A DNA stretch of 64,000 nt from an uncultured Prevotellaceae bacterium (GCA_902792635.1 CADBAG010000009.1:1-64000); one strand, 5' to 3'. Counted from the stretch's first letter, positions 42,714 through 51,502 are shown. The notes: generated from the letters alone by a model not told the origin. Numbers and translations: made by a program.

Positions 42714-42920
42714 ATGAGTATAGCATTGGCATTCATTCTTTTCATCGTTGTAGCTTGCATCCTCTGGGGTATTGGCGAGCTGCATTATAAAAATTTCAGC
42801 TATGTTGAGGATGTTCCTCATCATGCTGATCCCACAGCTCATCATGATGGTCCTTACGTGGAGAAGAACATCCGCGACATCATGAAAGAGAGCTCGACAA
42901 GAGGGTATAAAGCCATTTGA
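42714..42920 (+). CDS. Small single-span membrane protein, unknown
   Basis: 68 residues: one membrane helix (ALAFILFIVVACILWGIGEL), then a His/Asp-rich soluble part (VPHHADPTAHHDGPYVEKNIRDIMKESSTRGYKAI). The clustered histidines hint at metal binding, but no family is recognised. It has a promoter box and is followed by a GC-rich repeat and a strong hairpin. Confidence 0.7.
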   Translation: MSIALAFILFIVVACILWGIGELHYKNFSYVEDVPHHADPTAHHDGPYVEKNIRDIMKESSTRGYKAI

Positions 42921-42921
42921 T

Positions 42922-42960
42922 GGCCCTCTCCCCTCCCTCCCCCCATCCAGGGGGAGGGCA
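42922..42960. repeat. Partial copy of the 54-bp palindromic repeat
   Basis: GGCCCTCTCCCCTCCCTCCC... with CCCATCCAGGGGGAGGG, the same core as 24237-24290, without the GATATGCTTCAAG end. Confidence 0.7.
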
Positions 42961-43013
42961 GATTACCACCGTAGGAATGACTTTGTGTCGTTGGTGACAT
43001 TCTAGTTTTAGAT

Positions 43014-43065
43014 ATTTATACGCAATAGGGCGGACAAATAATTGTCCGCCCTATTGCGTATAAAT
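43014..43065. terminator. Bidirectional terminator with perfect 24-bp stem
   Basis: ATTTATACGCAATAGGGCGG plus ACAA, loop ATAA, then the exact reverse complement, followed by T-rich sequence. It sits between the 68-residue gene and cdsA, which converge. Confidence 0.85.
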
Positions 43066-43094
43066 GTTTTTTACTTTTATTGTTGGCTTATCGT

Positions 43095-43148
43095 TTCTTG
43101 AAGCATATCTACCCCTCCCCTGGATGGGGGAGGGGCGGGGGTAGGGCC
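43095..43148. repeat. 54-bp palindromic repeat, intergenic copy
   Basis: Inverted relative to the lpxB copy: starts TTCTTGAAGCATATCTACCC and ends GGGGGTAGGGCC, two bases before the cdsA stop. Confidence 0.85.
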
Positions 43149-43150
43149 AT

Positions 43151-44020
43151 TTAGAACAATGTCAGCGAATACAGATAGATCACTGCTGCCGGGATGGCAA
43201 TGAGGCTGGAGTCGAAACGATCCATCATGCCACCATGTCCGGGGAGGATATTGCCACTGTCTTTTACGCCTAACGTGCGCTTGAAGAGACTCTCTACAAG
43301 GTCGCCCCAGGTACCGAAGATCACTACTACTGCACCTAAACCTAACCATTCATAGATATTCAGCGTGTGCGGCGTGTCGCCCATGTTAGCCAAATATCCG
43401 ATGACACCCGCGATGATAACAGCGAAGATGCCGCCGCCGATACTCCCTTCCCACGTCTTTCCCGGAGAGATGCGCGGGAAGAGCTTATGCTTGCCGAAGA
43501 GTGATCCGCAGCAGTAGGCTCCCGTGTCATTGGACCACAGCAGAATGAAGATAGAGAGTGGCAGCAGCATGTCGTAACCGCTGAAGTTGCCCTCTGCATC
43601 ACGCTTGAAAGCAAGGATGTTGATGAGCGCCAAAGGCAGTGCAATGTACATCTGTCCGAGCATGGTGTAAGCCATATTCGTCACTGCATCTTTGTTCTTG
43701 GCGTAGAGCTCACTGATCATCAGATAGATGATTGTGAGCACGTAAGGTATCATTACTGCGAAGCCTCTCACTACATCCACACTCCACAGCGCTACAGCGA
43801 TGAAGAAGTAGACGCCACCGACTGTAGAGATGAAGCGATTGACATTGACGTTGGCCACGCGGTCATTGACTAATCCCGTATATTCCCACAATGTCATAGC
43901 CGTGATGATGGAGAACAGCACCAACATCGCTGTGGCATTGAGGAAGCCTGCCACCATGATGGCGACAAAGAGTACGCCGGTGATGGTTCTTACGATAAGA
44001 TTCTTCTGTTTGGGTGTCAT
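43151..44020 (-). CDS. cdsA: Phosphatidate cytidylyltransferase
   Basis: 289 residues from ATG 44020 (MTPKQKNLIVRTITG). Seven to eight membrane helices; C-terminal CDP-DAG synthase signature KRTLGVKDSGNILPGHGGMMDRFDS with its metal-binding Asp residues. Makes CDP-diacylglycerol for phospholipids. Third gene of the rsfS-ftsH-cdsA operon. Confidence 0.95.
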   Translation of the reverse strand: MTPKQKNLIVRTITGVLFVAIMVAGFLNATAMLVLFSIITAMTLWEYTGLVNDRVANVNVNRFISTVGGVYFFIAVALWSVDVVRGFAVMIPYVLTIIYLMISELYAKNKDAVTNMAYTMLGQMYIALPLALINILAFKRDAEGNFSGYDMLLPLSIFILLWSNDTGAYCCGSLFGKHKLFPRISPGKTWEGSIGGGIFAVIIAGVIGYLANMGDTPHTLNIYEWLGLGAVVVIFGTWGDLVESLFKRTLGVKDSGNILPGHGGMMDRFDSSLIAIPAAVIYLYSLTLF

Positions 44021-44067
44021 AATTATTATACATTGGGTGCGGACGGCCACGAGGGCCGCCCCTGCAA

Positions 44068-46137
44068 TCAGTCTTTATCTTTCTCGGCCTCCGCCTTCTC
44101 GTGCTCAGCCTGTGCTTGCTTCACTTCGTCGGGCATGTCCTCGAGCTTAGGAGCATCGGCTTCTTCTTTAGCTTTCTTCTCAGCTTCAATCTTGTCGTTC
44201 TCCTTGATGAGTTCCTCAGAGCGGCTTGTCCAAGGACGCTTGCCGAAGATCTTCTCCACATCCTCGCGGTAGATGACCTCTTTCTCGAAGAGGAGCTGAG
44301 CAAGGGCAGCATGACCATCCTTGTGCTCGGTGAGAATCTGCTTGGCGCGTGCGTACTGCTCGTTGACGATTTTCAGCACCTCGTCGTCGATGATTTTCGC
44401 TGTAGTCTCGCTGTACGGACGCTGGAACGAATACTCATCATTGTTATAATAGCAGATGTTAGGCAGACGGTCGCTCATACCTGTATAAGCCACCATACCG
44501 AAGGCAGCTTTCGTACTGCGCTCTAAGTCGTTCATGGCACCCGTAGAGATAGAGCCCACGAAGAGCTCCTCTGCTGCACGACCACCGAGAAGTGAGCAGA
44601 TCTGGTCGAGTTCCTCTTCCTTCGTCGTGATGACACGCTCCTCCGGGATATACCAGGCAGCGCCGAGGGCCTGACCACGCGGCACAATGGTGACCTTAAC
44701 CAATGGATTGGCATATTTGCAGAACCAGCTGATGGTAGCATGTCCGGCCTCATGAATAGCGATGGCACGCTTCTCATCGGCGGTCATCACCTTCGTCTTC
44801 TTCTCCAGTCCACCGACGATGCGGTCTACGGCATCGAGGAAGTCCTGCTTCTCTACTGCCTCCTTATTATGGCGTGCAGCAATCAGGGCAGCCTCATTGC
44901 AGACGTTGGCGATATCTGCGCCTGAGAAGCCCGGAGTCTGGCGTGCGAGGAAGTCGACGTCGATATCCTTGCCAAGCTTCAGTGGCTTGAGATGAACGAG
45001 GAAGATAGCCTTGCGCTCTGCAAGGTCGGGGAGGTCGACGTGGATCTGTCTATCGAATCGTCCGGCACGCAGCAGAGCCTTGTCGAGCATGTCAGCGCGG
45101 TTGGTAGCTGCAAGGACAATGACACCCGAGTTGGTACCGAAGCCATCCATCTCTGTGAGCAGGGCGTTAAGTGTGTTCTCGCGCTCGTCGTTGCCACCCA
45201 TAGACGGGTTCTTCGAGCGTGCACGACCTACGGCATCGATCTCATCGATAAAGATGATACATGGAGCTTTCTGCTTGGCCTGAGCAAAGACATCACGCAC
45301 ACGGCTGGCACCAACACCGACGAACATCTCTACGAAGTCGGAACCTGACATAGAGAAGAAGGGTACACCGGCCTCGCCGGCTACGGCCTTGGCAAGCAGT
45401 GTCTTACCTGTTCCCGGAGGTCCGATGAGCAGGGCACCCTTAGGAATCTTACCACCGAGCTCAGTATATTTCTTTGGGTTCTTAAGGAAGTCAACGATCT
45501 CCTGCACTTCTTGCTTGGCACCTTCCTGTCCGGCTACATCCTTGAAGGTGATGCCCATCTCGTTTCCTTTCTCATAAAGCTTAGCTTTGCTCTTGCCGAC
45601 ACTGAAGATGCCGCCACCTCCTCCAAGGCCAGCACCGCCGCCCATACCGCGGCTGAGCATCCAAAAGAGGAAGAACATGAAGAAGAGGGGAGCGAGGTTG
45701 ATGAGGATGCTCCAGATATCGGAGCCGCGCTCATTGTCATAGCTGTAGCCCGCAAACTTATGCTTCTGCTGTTGTGAGTCGAGGAACTTCTCAAGCTCAT
45801 CCACGGAACCGAACTGTACACTTACCCAAGGACTTGTGCCGACTTGCTGGGCAGACATATTGAAGACCGTGCGGATATATTGTGGCTTGACGAACATCTT
45901 AAGCGTGTTGTCGCTCTTATTGATGACAATGCGCTGGGCATAGCCTTTCTCAACGTAGGTCTTAAAGTCGCTGTAGCTCGCTTCCTGGCTGGAACCTCCT
46001 TTGACGATGGAGTTCCCGCCGCCGGAGAAGAGCATGATAGCCAGCACTACGGCCACGATGATATAGAGCCAGTTCATGTTGAACCGCGGCATCTTGGGCT
46101 GTTGCTGGTTGTTGGGGTTGAGTTGCCTATTATTCAT
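44068..46137 (-). CDS. ftsH: ATP-dependent zinc metalloprotease FtsH
   Basis: 689 residues. Two membrane helices ([16 protein letters not shown] near 22 and [18 protein letters not shown] near 145) flank a periplasmic domain. AAA module: Walker A GPPGTGKT, pore [15 protein letters not shown], Walker [37 protein letters not shown]. Protease: HEAGH. The C-terminal tail is acidic/Lys-rich. Degrades membrane and regulatory proteins. Confidence 0.98.
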   Translation of the reverse strand: MNNRQLNPNNQQQPKMPRFNMNWLYIIVAVVLAIMLFSGGGNSIVKGGSSQEASYSDFKTYVEKGYAQRIVINKSDNTLKMFVKPQYIRTVFNMSAQQVGTSPWVSVQFGSVDELEKFLDSQQQKHKFAGYSYDNERGSDIWSILINLAPLFFMFFLFWMLSRGMGGGAGLGGGGGIFSVGKSKAKLYEKGNEMGITFKDVAGQEGAKQEVQEIVDFLKNPKKYTELGGKIPKGALLIGPPGTGKTLLAKAVAGEAGVPFFSMSGSDFVEMFVGVGASRVRDVFAQAKQKAPCIIFIDEIDAVGRARSKNPSMGGNDERENTLNALLTEMDGFGTNSGVIVLAATNRADMLDKALLRAGRFDRQIHVDLPDLAERKAIFLVHLKPLKLGKDIDVDFLARQTPGFSGADIANVCNEAALIAARHNKEAVEKQDFLDAVDRIVGGLEKKTKVMTADEKRAIAIHEAGHATISWFCKYANPLVKVTIVPRGQALGAAWYIPEERVITTKEEELDQICSLLGGRAAEELFVGSISTGAMNDLERSTKAAFGMVAYTGMSDRLPNICYYNNDEYSFQRPYSETTAKIIDDEVLKIVNEQYARAKQILTEHKDGHAALAQLLFEKEVIYREDVEKIFGKRPWTSRSEELIKENDKIEAEKKAKEEADAPKLEDMPDEVKQAQAEHEKAEAEKDKD

Positions 46138-46196
46138 TATTTCAATATTTCATTATTACATTGTTTCAATGTTTCATTGTTTCAACGTTTCAATTT
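46138..46196. repeat. Octamer microsatellite between ftsH and rsfS
   Basis: Seven 8-bp units (TTTCAATA, TTTCATTA, TTACATTG, TTTCAATG...) filling the gap and extending into the 3' end of rsfS. Confidence 0.8.
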
Positions 46197-46542
46197 TCTT
46201 GATGTCGGCATCTTCCCAGAGATGCTCAAGGTCGTAGAAAGCACGCGGCTCGGGGAGGAAGATATGAACCATGATGTCGACAAAGTCTATTGCTACCCAT
46301 TGATCTGTGCCGAGGCCGTTGACGCCTACAGGTTTCTCTCCTGCCTCGTCGCGGCATTTGTCTCCTACCGATTGGGCAATGGCCTCTACTTGTGCGGGGG
46401 ATCCGCCTTGGCAGATGACGAAATAGTTGGCTATAGCGCCATCTATATGCCTAAGGTCCACGACGCGGATGTCTTCACCTTTTTTGTCCTCAATAGCGTC
46501 TACGATAATCTTAAGCAGCGCTTCTGTTGATGTTGATTTCAT
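46174..46542 (-). CDS. rsfS: Ribosome silencing factor RsfS
   Basis: 122 residues. Iojap/RsfS fold: LLKIIVDAIEDKKGEDIRVVDLRHI, ANYFVICQGGSPAQVEAIAQSV, GTDQWVAIDFVDIMVHIFLPEPRAFYDLEHLWEDA. Binds L14 and blocks subunit joining in stationary phase. The last residues (KKIETLKQ) and the TGA are encoded by the octamer array, so the native C terminus has been altered. Confidence 0.95.
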   Translation of the reverse strand: MKSTSTEALLKIIVDAIEDKKGEDIRVVDLRHIDGAIANYFVICQGGSPAQVEAIAQSVGDKCRDEAGEKPVGVNGLGTDQWVAIDFVDIMVHIFLPEPRAFYDLEHLWEDADIKKIETLKQ

Positions 46543-46595
46543 TCAGATATTTGTCAGTGTAAGTATGTTTTTTATATATAATGTATTTGTTCCGA

Positions 46596-46626
46596 CAAAG
46601 TTAGTGCTAATCGTAGAAAACACAAA
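46596..46626 (-). promoter_or_regulatory. Promoter of rsfS-ftsH-cdsA
   Basis: Minus strand: -33 TTTG at 46623-46626, -7 TAACTTTG at 46596-46603, 19-bp spacer, both exact. Confidence 0.75.
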
Positions 46627-46707
46627 ATATATTAATCATATTTTGTAAATTTGTTGGGGGGCTGCCATGACGTTGAAAAACTTTTTTTGAAAAAAGTTGG
46701 AGAAATA

Positions 46708-46739
46708 TTTGGTGGGTACAAAAAAAGTGCGTACCTTTG
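46708..46739 (+). promoter_or_regulatory. Promoter of tRNA-Gln
   Basis: -33 TTTG at 46708-46711, -7 TACCTTTG at 46732-46739, 20-bp spacer; start of transcription expected about 28 bases before the tRNA. Confidence 0.75.
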
Positions 46740-46774
46740 CACTCGCAATTCAGAAATAAGGGTTGCAGACAAAT

Positions 46775-46845
46775 TGGGGTATGGTGTAATGGTAACACTA
46801 CAGATTCTGGTCCTGTCATTCTTGGTTCGAGTCCGAGTACCCCAA
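46775..46845 (+). tRNA. tRNA-Gln (anticodon CTG)
   Basis: 71 nt. Acceptor TGGGGTA/TACCCCA, D arm GTGT-AATGGTA-ACAC, anticodon loop TTCTGGT (CTG, reads CAG), T arm CTTGG-TTCGAGT-CCGAG, discriminator A; CCA is not encoded. The anticodon stem ACAGA/CCTGT has an A-C mismatch at the pair closing the loop (31-39). Confidence 0.93.
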
Positions 46846-46853
46846 CAAGGAAG

Positions 46854-46882
46854 AAGTCAAGCACAAGATGCTTGACTTTTTT
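46854..46882 (+). terminator. Terminator after tRNA-Gln
   Basis: AAGTCAAGCA, loop CAAGA, TGCTTGACTT, followed by TTTT. Confidence 0.88.
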
Positions 46883-46946
46883 CGTTTCAGTACTTTCGGT
46901 GGTGGACGGCAAAAGGGACCGGCCCTGCCAACGTAAACATATTCTT

Positions 46947-47591
46947 ATGCGTAGATTTCTTTTTATAGCTTTTCTCTTCTTGCTTCCTTTGATAGCTTTT
47001 TCCAAGGCTCCTACGGATGGATTCTCGGTTTCTGAGATTCCTGATGCTGTCTTCCATCGCATGGATGGCAAGAGCTACCCTAAAGGCTGCCCGATTAAAC
47101 GGTCAGACCTGAGATACCTTCGGCTGATGTATGTGGACGGGAAAGGGAAGGTAAAGCACGGCGAGATGGTGTGCAACAAGGCTATTGCCAAGGATGTGTT
47201 AGAGATCTTTGAGGAACTCTATAAACATAAGTATCCTATCGAGCGTATCCAGCTCATCGATGATTTCGACGCCAATGACGAGCGGTCGATGCGAGCTAAC
47301 AACAGCAGCTCTTTCTGCTATCGTGTGGTGAAAGGCAGCAAGAAACTCTCGGCGCATGCCCGGGGAATGGCGGTAGACATTAATACGCTCTACAATCCTT
47401 GTGTGAGGCGCTATCGTTCGGGGAAGGTCGCTATACAGCCTTCAAACGCTCAAAAATACACGAATCGCAAGGCTTCTTTCCCTTACAAGATAGAGCGGGG
47501 AGATCTCGCCTGGCGGTTGTTCACGAGTCATGGCTTCAAATGGGGTGGGGCATGGAGAAGTGTGAAAGACTATCAGCACTTTGAGAAATGA
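46947..47591 (+). CDS. M15-family peptidoglycan carboxypeptidase/endopeptidase, exported
   Basis: 214 residues from ATG 46947 (MRRFLFIAFLFLLPLIAFSKA, signal peptide); the frame open through the tRNA is not coding. Zinc-peptidase motif SAHARGMAVDIN (H137, D144) and the C-terminal HGFKWGGAWRSVKDYQHFE with the last His ligand. Such enzymes cut peptide cross-links or stems of murein in the periplasm. Its stop overlaps the next gene (ATGA). Confidence 0.9.
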   Translation: MRRFLFIAFLFLLPLIAFSKAPTDGFSVSEIPDAVFHRMDGKSYPKGCPIKRSDLRYLRLMYVDGKGKVKHGEMVCNKAIAKDVLEIFEELYKHKYPIERIQLIDDFDANDERSMRANNSSSFCYRVVKGSKKLSAHARGMAVDINTLYNPCVRRYRSGKVAIQPSNAQKYTNRKASFPYKIERGDLAWRLFTSHGFKWGGAWRSVKDYQHFEK

Positions 47592-48001
47592 ATTACTGGA
47601 TAAGAGCATATAACCATCAGCGATTCCGCGTCGCTGATTTCATCCGCGACTATGGGTTTATCGACTGGGGTATGCGCAACCGATTCGAGGTAGGAGACAT
47701 TGTGTTCCTCTATGCTACGGCGCCAGAGAGTCGTATCACGTTCATGATGGAGGTAACGAAAGTAGGGATGACTTGCGAGGATATTGCCAAGGATGATGCT
47801 TATTATCTCTCGCAACAATATTATGATGAATGGCTGGCACATAAACACGATCATCTCTATGTACGCTATACTTTTCTGAAAGAATTGAAAACACCCATGC
47901 TCTCTCTTGAAATGTTGAGGGAGCATGGGCTAACTGGTGCTCCACGGTCTCCAAGGAAGTTGTGGCCGGAGACTGTAGAATACGTATTAGAAAACGTGTA
48001 G
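47588..48001 (+). CDS. EVE/PUA-like domain protein
   Basis: 137 residues. MNYWIRAYNHQRFRVADFIRDYGFIDWGMRNRFEVGDIVFLYATAPESRITFMMEVTKVG and the ending SLEMLREHGLTGAPRSPRKLWPETVEYVLEN match the layout of EVE-like domains, which bind modified bases in DNA or RNA and are frequent in modification-dependent defence proteins. It overlaps the M15 gene by four bases, an unexpected partner. Assigned from overall pattern; no catalytic residues are expected. Confidence 0.6.
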   Translation: MNYWIRAYNHQRFRVADFIRDYGFIDWGMRNRFEVGDIVFLYATAPESRITFMMEVTKVGMTCEDIAKDDAYYLSQQYYDEWLAHKHDHLYVRYTFLKELKTPMLSLEMLREHGLTGAPRSPRKLWPETVEYVLENV

Positions 48002-48027
48002 TCTTATTTTATTGAGAGGAGGGCCCG

Positions 48028-48292
48028 GCACCTCGGAGAGGTGCTACATGGTTAGCCCCGGGTAAGGAGCGCAGCGACGCAACCTGGGGTTTAGGATTGG
48101 TCACCTCCCTTTGCAATCCGGCCTCGAAGAGGGCGAACCTAAGAGAGTGTGTATATTAACCAGCACCCCGACCATGTTCGCCCTCTCCGAGGCCGACAAT
48201 TCAATTATTAGATACGATTCAACCCCCAGGTTGCGTCGCTGCGCTCCTTACCTGGGGCTAACCATGTGCAACCTCTTCGAGGTTGTTCTCCA
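48028..48292. repeat. Composite palindromic element, copy 6
   Basis: Most complete copy: ACCTCGGAGAGGT, CCCCGGGT/ACCTGGGG stem with GGAGCGCAGCGACG, GGCCTCGAAGAGGGCGAAC, a ~35-base centre, then the mirror GTTCGCCCTCTCCGAGGCC, CCCCAGGT.../...ACCTGGGG, AACCTCTTCGAGGTT. Between convergent genes. Confidence 0.88.
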
Positions 48293-48322
48293 TAAATGAA
48301 CTCGAAAAGCAGAAGAGTCGTC

Positions 48323-50233
48323 TTATTTTCTTTCTTTGTTCTGCTGGTCGATAGCCTTGATCTTCTCGCGGACCATCTGAGCATCGTCCTTGAGCTTCTG
48401 CACCTTTCGGTTCATCTCATCGACGAGGCTGTTGCCTTTCTTACTGGAGATATTGAGGAAGCCGAGGTTGTTCTCGTAGGTCGTGATCTCCTGTTTGAGC
48501 TGATCGTAGCGATGCACGAGGCGAGCGCGCTCACTGTCAATAGCATCCTCACCCTTCTTCGCCATGCCACGGAGGTTGTTCTTGAAGTTGTCGAGATGGC
48601 GCTTGGCAGCTGAGATATGAAGATTCTCATAGATCTTATCCATCACGTCGTGGTACTCCTTGTACACCTTATCCTTCTCGCGGAAAGGTACGTGACCGAC
48701 AGCATTATACTTGTCAGCGAGCTCCTGCACTTTGTCGCGTGCATCCTCACCTGCATCAGCGGCAATCTTCTTCAGCTCCTCGATGATATCGCGCTTCTTC
48801 TGCAGATTCTCTTTCTCCTCAGCGTGGGTGCCGGCATGAGCAGCATTGCGCGCATCAAAGAACTTATTGCAGGCCGTGAGGAAGTCATTCCACAACTGAT
48901 CACTGATCTTACGGGGTACGGTGCCAATCGTCTTCCACTCCTTCTGAAGTTGGATGAGCTTATCGGAAGTAGCCTTCCAATCGGTTGAGTCGGAGAGTTC
49001 CTGCGCCTTGGCAATGAGAGCCTTCTTCTTCTCAGCATTCTCGTTGAGACGGGTCCTCACCTCCTTGAAGTATTCAGCCTTACGACCGAAAAAATCGTCG
49101 CAGGTCTTGCGGAAACGCTGGAAGATCTCCTCGTTGCTCTTCTTGGGAGCAAAGCCGATGGTCTTCCACTCCTGCTGGATAGCGATGATCTCTTTTGAGT
49201 GCTTCTCCCAGTCGGCAGCGTTCTTGTTCTCTTCCTTGGCGATAGCCTCAGTCTTCTCGCAGAGAGCTGTTTTCTTCGTGAGGTTCTCCTCCTCCTGGGC
49301 GCGTAGTTTCTCGAAATGCTCCTGATGTTTCTTGTTGATAACGGTGCTCGCATTCTTGAAGCGGGTCCAGATCTCTTCGCGGAGATCCTTGGCCACAGGA
49401 CCGATCTCACGATACTGCTCGTGCAAATCCTGCAACTGATGGAAAGCACTCACGACATCGGGCTCGTCAGCGAGCTTCTCAGCTTCCTCGCAGAGCTTTG
49501 TCTTTGCCTCAAGGTTCTTCTTGAAGTCGTATTCGCGAGCCTCGCGGTTGAGGTTGAGCAAGTCGTAGAACTGCTCGACATAAAGCTGATAGTTGCGCCA
49601 TGTCTCACTCGATTTTTCGGGAGGCACGGGGCCGATCTCTTTCCACTCCTGCTGGAGCGCCTTGAAGTCGTTGTATGATTTGTTGGCCTCGTCGGGCGAC
49701 GTAGCCATGTTCTTTATCTTCTCGATGATCTCCTCTCTGTGCTTGAGGTTCTCTTCCCGCTCCTGCTGTGCTTTCTCGAAAGCCTTGGCACGCTTCTCCT
49801 TGATGAGCTGCATGTTGGCTTTGAAAGTCTCCTCGTCGTCGTCAGGCATGATCTGGTATTTCTCGGGATCGCCACCGGCTTCGAGATATTCTTTCTGCTT
49901 CTGGTCACGCTCAGCGATGTGGAAACGGTAGAAGGCAGCCTTAAGGTGGTCTACCTCATCCTTGTCGGGAGTCTCATCGCCTTCTGCGATTTCTTTCACG
50001 CGGTCGAGCACTTCCTTCTTGGAGGCATAGACCTTCTTGGCAGGTTCAGAAGCCTCAGAAGCCTCAGAAGCCTCAGTAGCTGCAGGTTCAGAAGACTCTG
50101 CTGTAGTAGGTTCTTCGCTTGTAGCCTCTTTCTGAGCGTCCTCAGCACTGTTGTCTGTTACGGGAGCAGCAGGTGCAGCCTTCTGCTCTTCCTCAATTCC
50201 CTGTGTGGGATTGTTTTCTTGAGAGTCCATCAT
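48323..50233 (-). CDS. DUF349 domain protein
   Basis: 636 residues (ATGATG start). N-terminal ~70 residues are acidic and Ala/Ser/Glu-rich with EASEASEAS repeats (DNA TCAGAAGCC repeats). The rest is a chain of about five DUF349 helical units of ~75 residues, each with a LQ(Q/K)EWK-I-G-(P/F)-(V/A)-P pattern. Very long, charged, cytosolic; function unknown in Bacteroidetes. A -7 box TAAGTTTG lies upstream (minus, 50354-50361). Confidence 0.9.
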   Translation of the reverse strand: MMDSQENNPTQGIEEEQKAAPAAPVTDNSAEDAQKEATSEEPTTAESSEPAATEASEASEASEPAKKVYASKKEVLDRVKEIAEGDETPDKDEVDHLKAAFYRFHIAERDQKQKEYLEAGGDPEKYQIMPDDDEETFKANMQLIKEKRAKAFEKAQQEREENLKHREEIIEKIKNMATSPDEANKSYNDFKALQQEWKEIGPVPPEKSSETWRNYQLYVEQFYDLLNLNREAREYDFKKNLEAKTKLCEEAEKLADEPDVVSAFHQLQDLHEQYREIGPVAKDLREEIWTRFKNASTVINKKHQEHFEKLRAQEEENLTKKTALCEKTEAIAKEENKNAADWEKHSKEIIAIQQEWKTIGFAPKKSNEEIFQRFRKTCDDFFGRKAEYFKEVRTRLNENAEKKKALIAKAQELSDSTDWKATSDKLIQLQKEWKTIGTVPRKISDQLWNDFLTACNKFFDARNAAHAGTHAEEKENLQKKRDIIEELKKIAADAGEDARDKVQELADKYNAVGHVPFREKDKVYKEYHDVMDKIYENLHISAAKRHLDNFKNNLRGMAKKGEDAIDSERARLVHRYDQLKQEITTYENNLGFLNISSKKGNSLVDEMNRKVQKLKDDAQMVREKIKAIDQQNKERK

Positions 50234-50436
50234 TTCACTCTATTTAAGTTTATGATTCGAAGTTCCATGGCCATGCTGTTGCATATCAGCAAACGCCTCA
50301 GACGGGCATGGCTTCCAATTACTTATATTTTTAATTAGTTATAATATAATGTGCAAACTTAGATAAAAAAACTTATACTGCCAACAAAAAGACAGTTTTT
50401 TTGTTCGTATACTGCAATATTTTCGTTTTATGTGGC

Positions 50437-51363
50437 TTAAAGAAGCCGTTTATGACGCAACAGAGCCCAACAAACGAGACTGACACTGAACGAGATGGCT
50501 AAGGTTATTGGGAAGCCCCAGTTGTTATGCTCCAGTCCATTGATCACGTTCATGCCATACAGAGAGGCGATGAAGGTACCCGACTGCATGATGATCGTCA
50601 CCGAGGTCAGTGTACGCATCGTGTTGTTCGTATTGTTGTTGATGATGCTTGAATAGGTATCCATTGTCGACTCTAAGATGTCCGAATAGATACTTGTTGT
50701 CTCCCGGGCCTGCGTCATCTCGATGTTGACGTCTTCAATGAGGTCGGCATCAAGCTCGTCGACCTGCAGCTTAAACTTCAACTTCTGCAGCAAGTTCTCG
50801 TTGCCACGGATAGAGGTAATGAAGTAAGTGAGTGAGTCCTGAAGGCGGCTGAGTCCGATAAGGCTCTCATTATTGATCTCCTGGTCAAGGTTGTGCTTGG
50901 CTTTCTCAATGAGTGCATTGATCTGCTTCAACCGTTTCAGATACCAAACGGCCGAAGAGAGGAAGAGACGGAAGGTCATATCCACATAATCGGTGAATCC
51001 CACGCCGCGCTTCTGCTGATAGCTGACGAAGTCGAGCATCATATTGGTCTCGTAGAAGCATACGGTGATCGTTACATCGCGCTTATGGATGATACCAAGC
51101 GGCACTGTAGTATAAGGTGTACGCGACCTTATCTCCTTGACATAAGGGATACGGAGGATGATGAGCGTCCAACCGTCATCATACTCGTAACGGGCGCGCT
51201 CATCAGTATCGCTGATGTCGCTTAAAAAATAATCGGGGATGTGAAATTTCTCTTCCAGTTCACGCTGATCCTCGTCTGTGGGACATGTGACCTGAATCCA
51301 GCAGTTAGGTGCCCACTCGTTGATGACGTGGAGCTCCTTCTCAATGTTCCAGTATGTTTTCAT
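50437..51363 (-). CDS. corA: Magnesium transporter CorA
   Basis: 308 residues from ATG 51363 with AGGAG ten bases upstream. Cytoplasmic funnel domain, long helix (AKHNLDQEINNESLIGLSRLQDSLTYFITSIRGNENLL...), TM1 ending in YGMN (the pore motif), the periplasmic loop VINGLEHNN, and TM2 (WGFPITLAISFSVSLVCWALL) with a basic tail (RHKRLL). Mg2+/Co2+ channel. It has an unusually long leader (see 51364-51496). Confidence 0.94.
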   Translation of the reverse strand: MKTYWNIEKELHVINEWAPNCWIQVTCPTDEDQRELEEKFHIPDYFLSDISDTDERARYEYDDGWTLIILRIPYVKEIRSRTPYTTVPLGIIHKRDVTITVCFYETNMMLDFVSYQQKRGVGFTDYVDMTFRLFLSSAVWYLKRLKQINALIEKAKHNLDQEINNESLIGLSRLQDSLTYFITSIRGNENLLQKLKFKLQVDELDADLIEDVNIEMTQARETTSIYSDILESTMDTYSSIINNNTNNTMRTLTSVTIIMQSGTFIASLYGMNVINGLEHNNWGFPITLAISFSVSLVCWALLRHKRLL

Positions 51364-51496
51364 AACAGCTAATCTCCTATCGTTACATGAGAAAACAATC
51401 ATGTGTGGGGATTAGCCTCTTGGCTTATCCTCACGCTACCAATTGTTACTGTCCGCGTGATAATCGTCCATAGATGTTTAATGAATTATTGTTTTG
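51364..51496 (-). promoter_or_regulatory. Long structured 5' leader of corA
   Basis: About 130 bases from the predicted transcript start to the ATG. It contains a strong imperfect hairpin (minus strand GTGAGGATAAGCC ... GGCTAATCCCCAC, 4-base loop, three mismatches) and the RBS AGGAG near the end. It may control corA by Mg2+ or translation; no known riboswitch class is recognised. Confidence 0.4.
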
Positions 51497-51502
51497 CGAC
51501 TG

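Noticed and set aside
46737..46946. Reading frame of the M15 peptidase extended upstream
   Set aside because: It would translate through tRNA-Gln and its terminator; the signal peptide begins at 46947.
51364..51496. M-box or ykoK riboswitch upstream of corA
   Set aside because: The length and stems seen do not show the known M-box pattern; described only as a structured leader.
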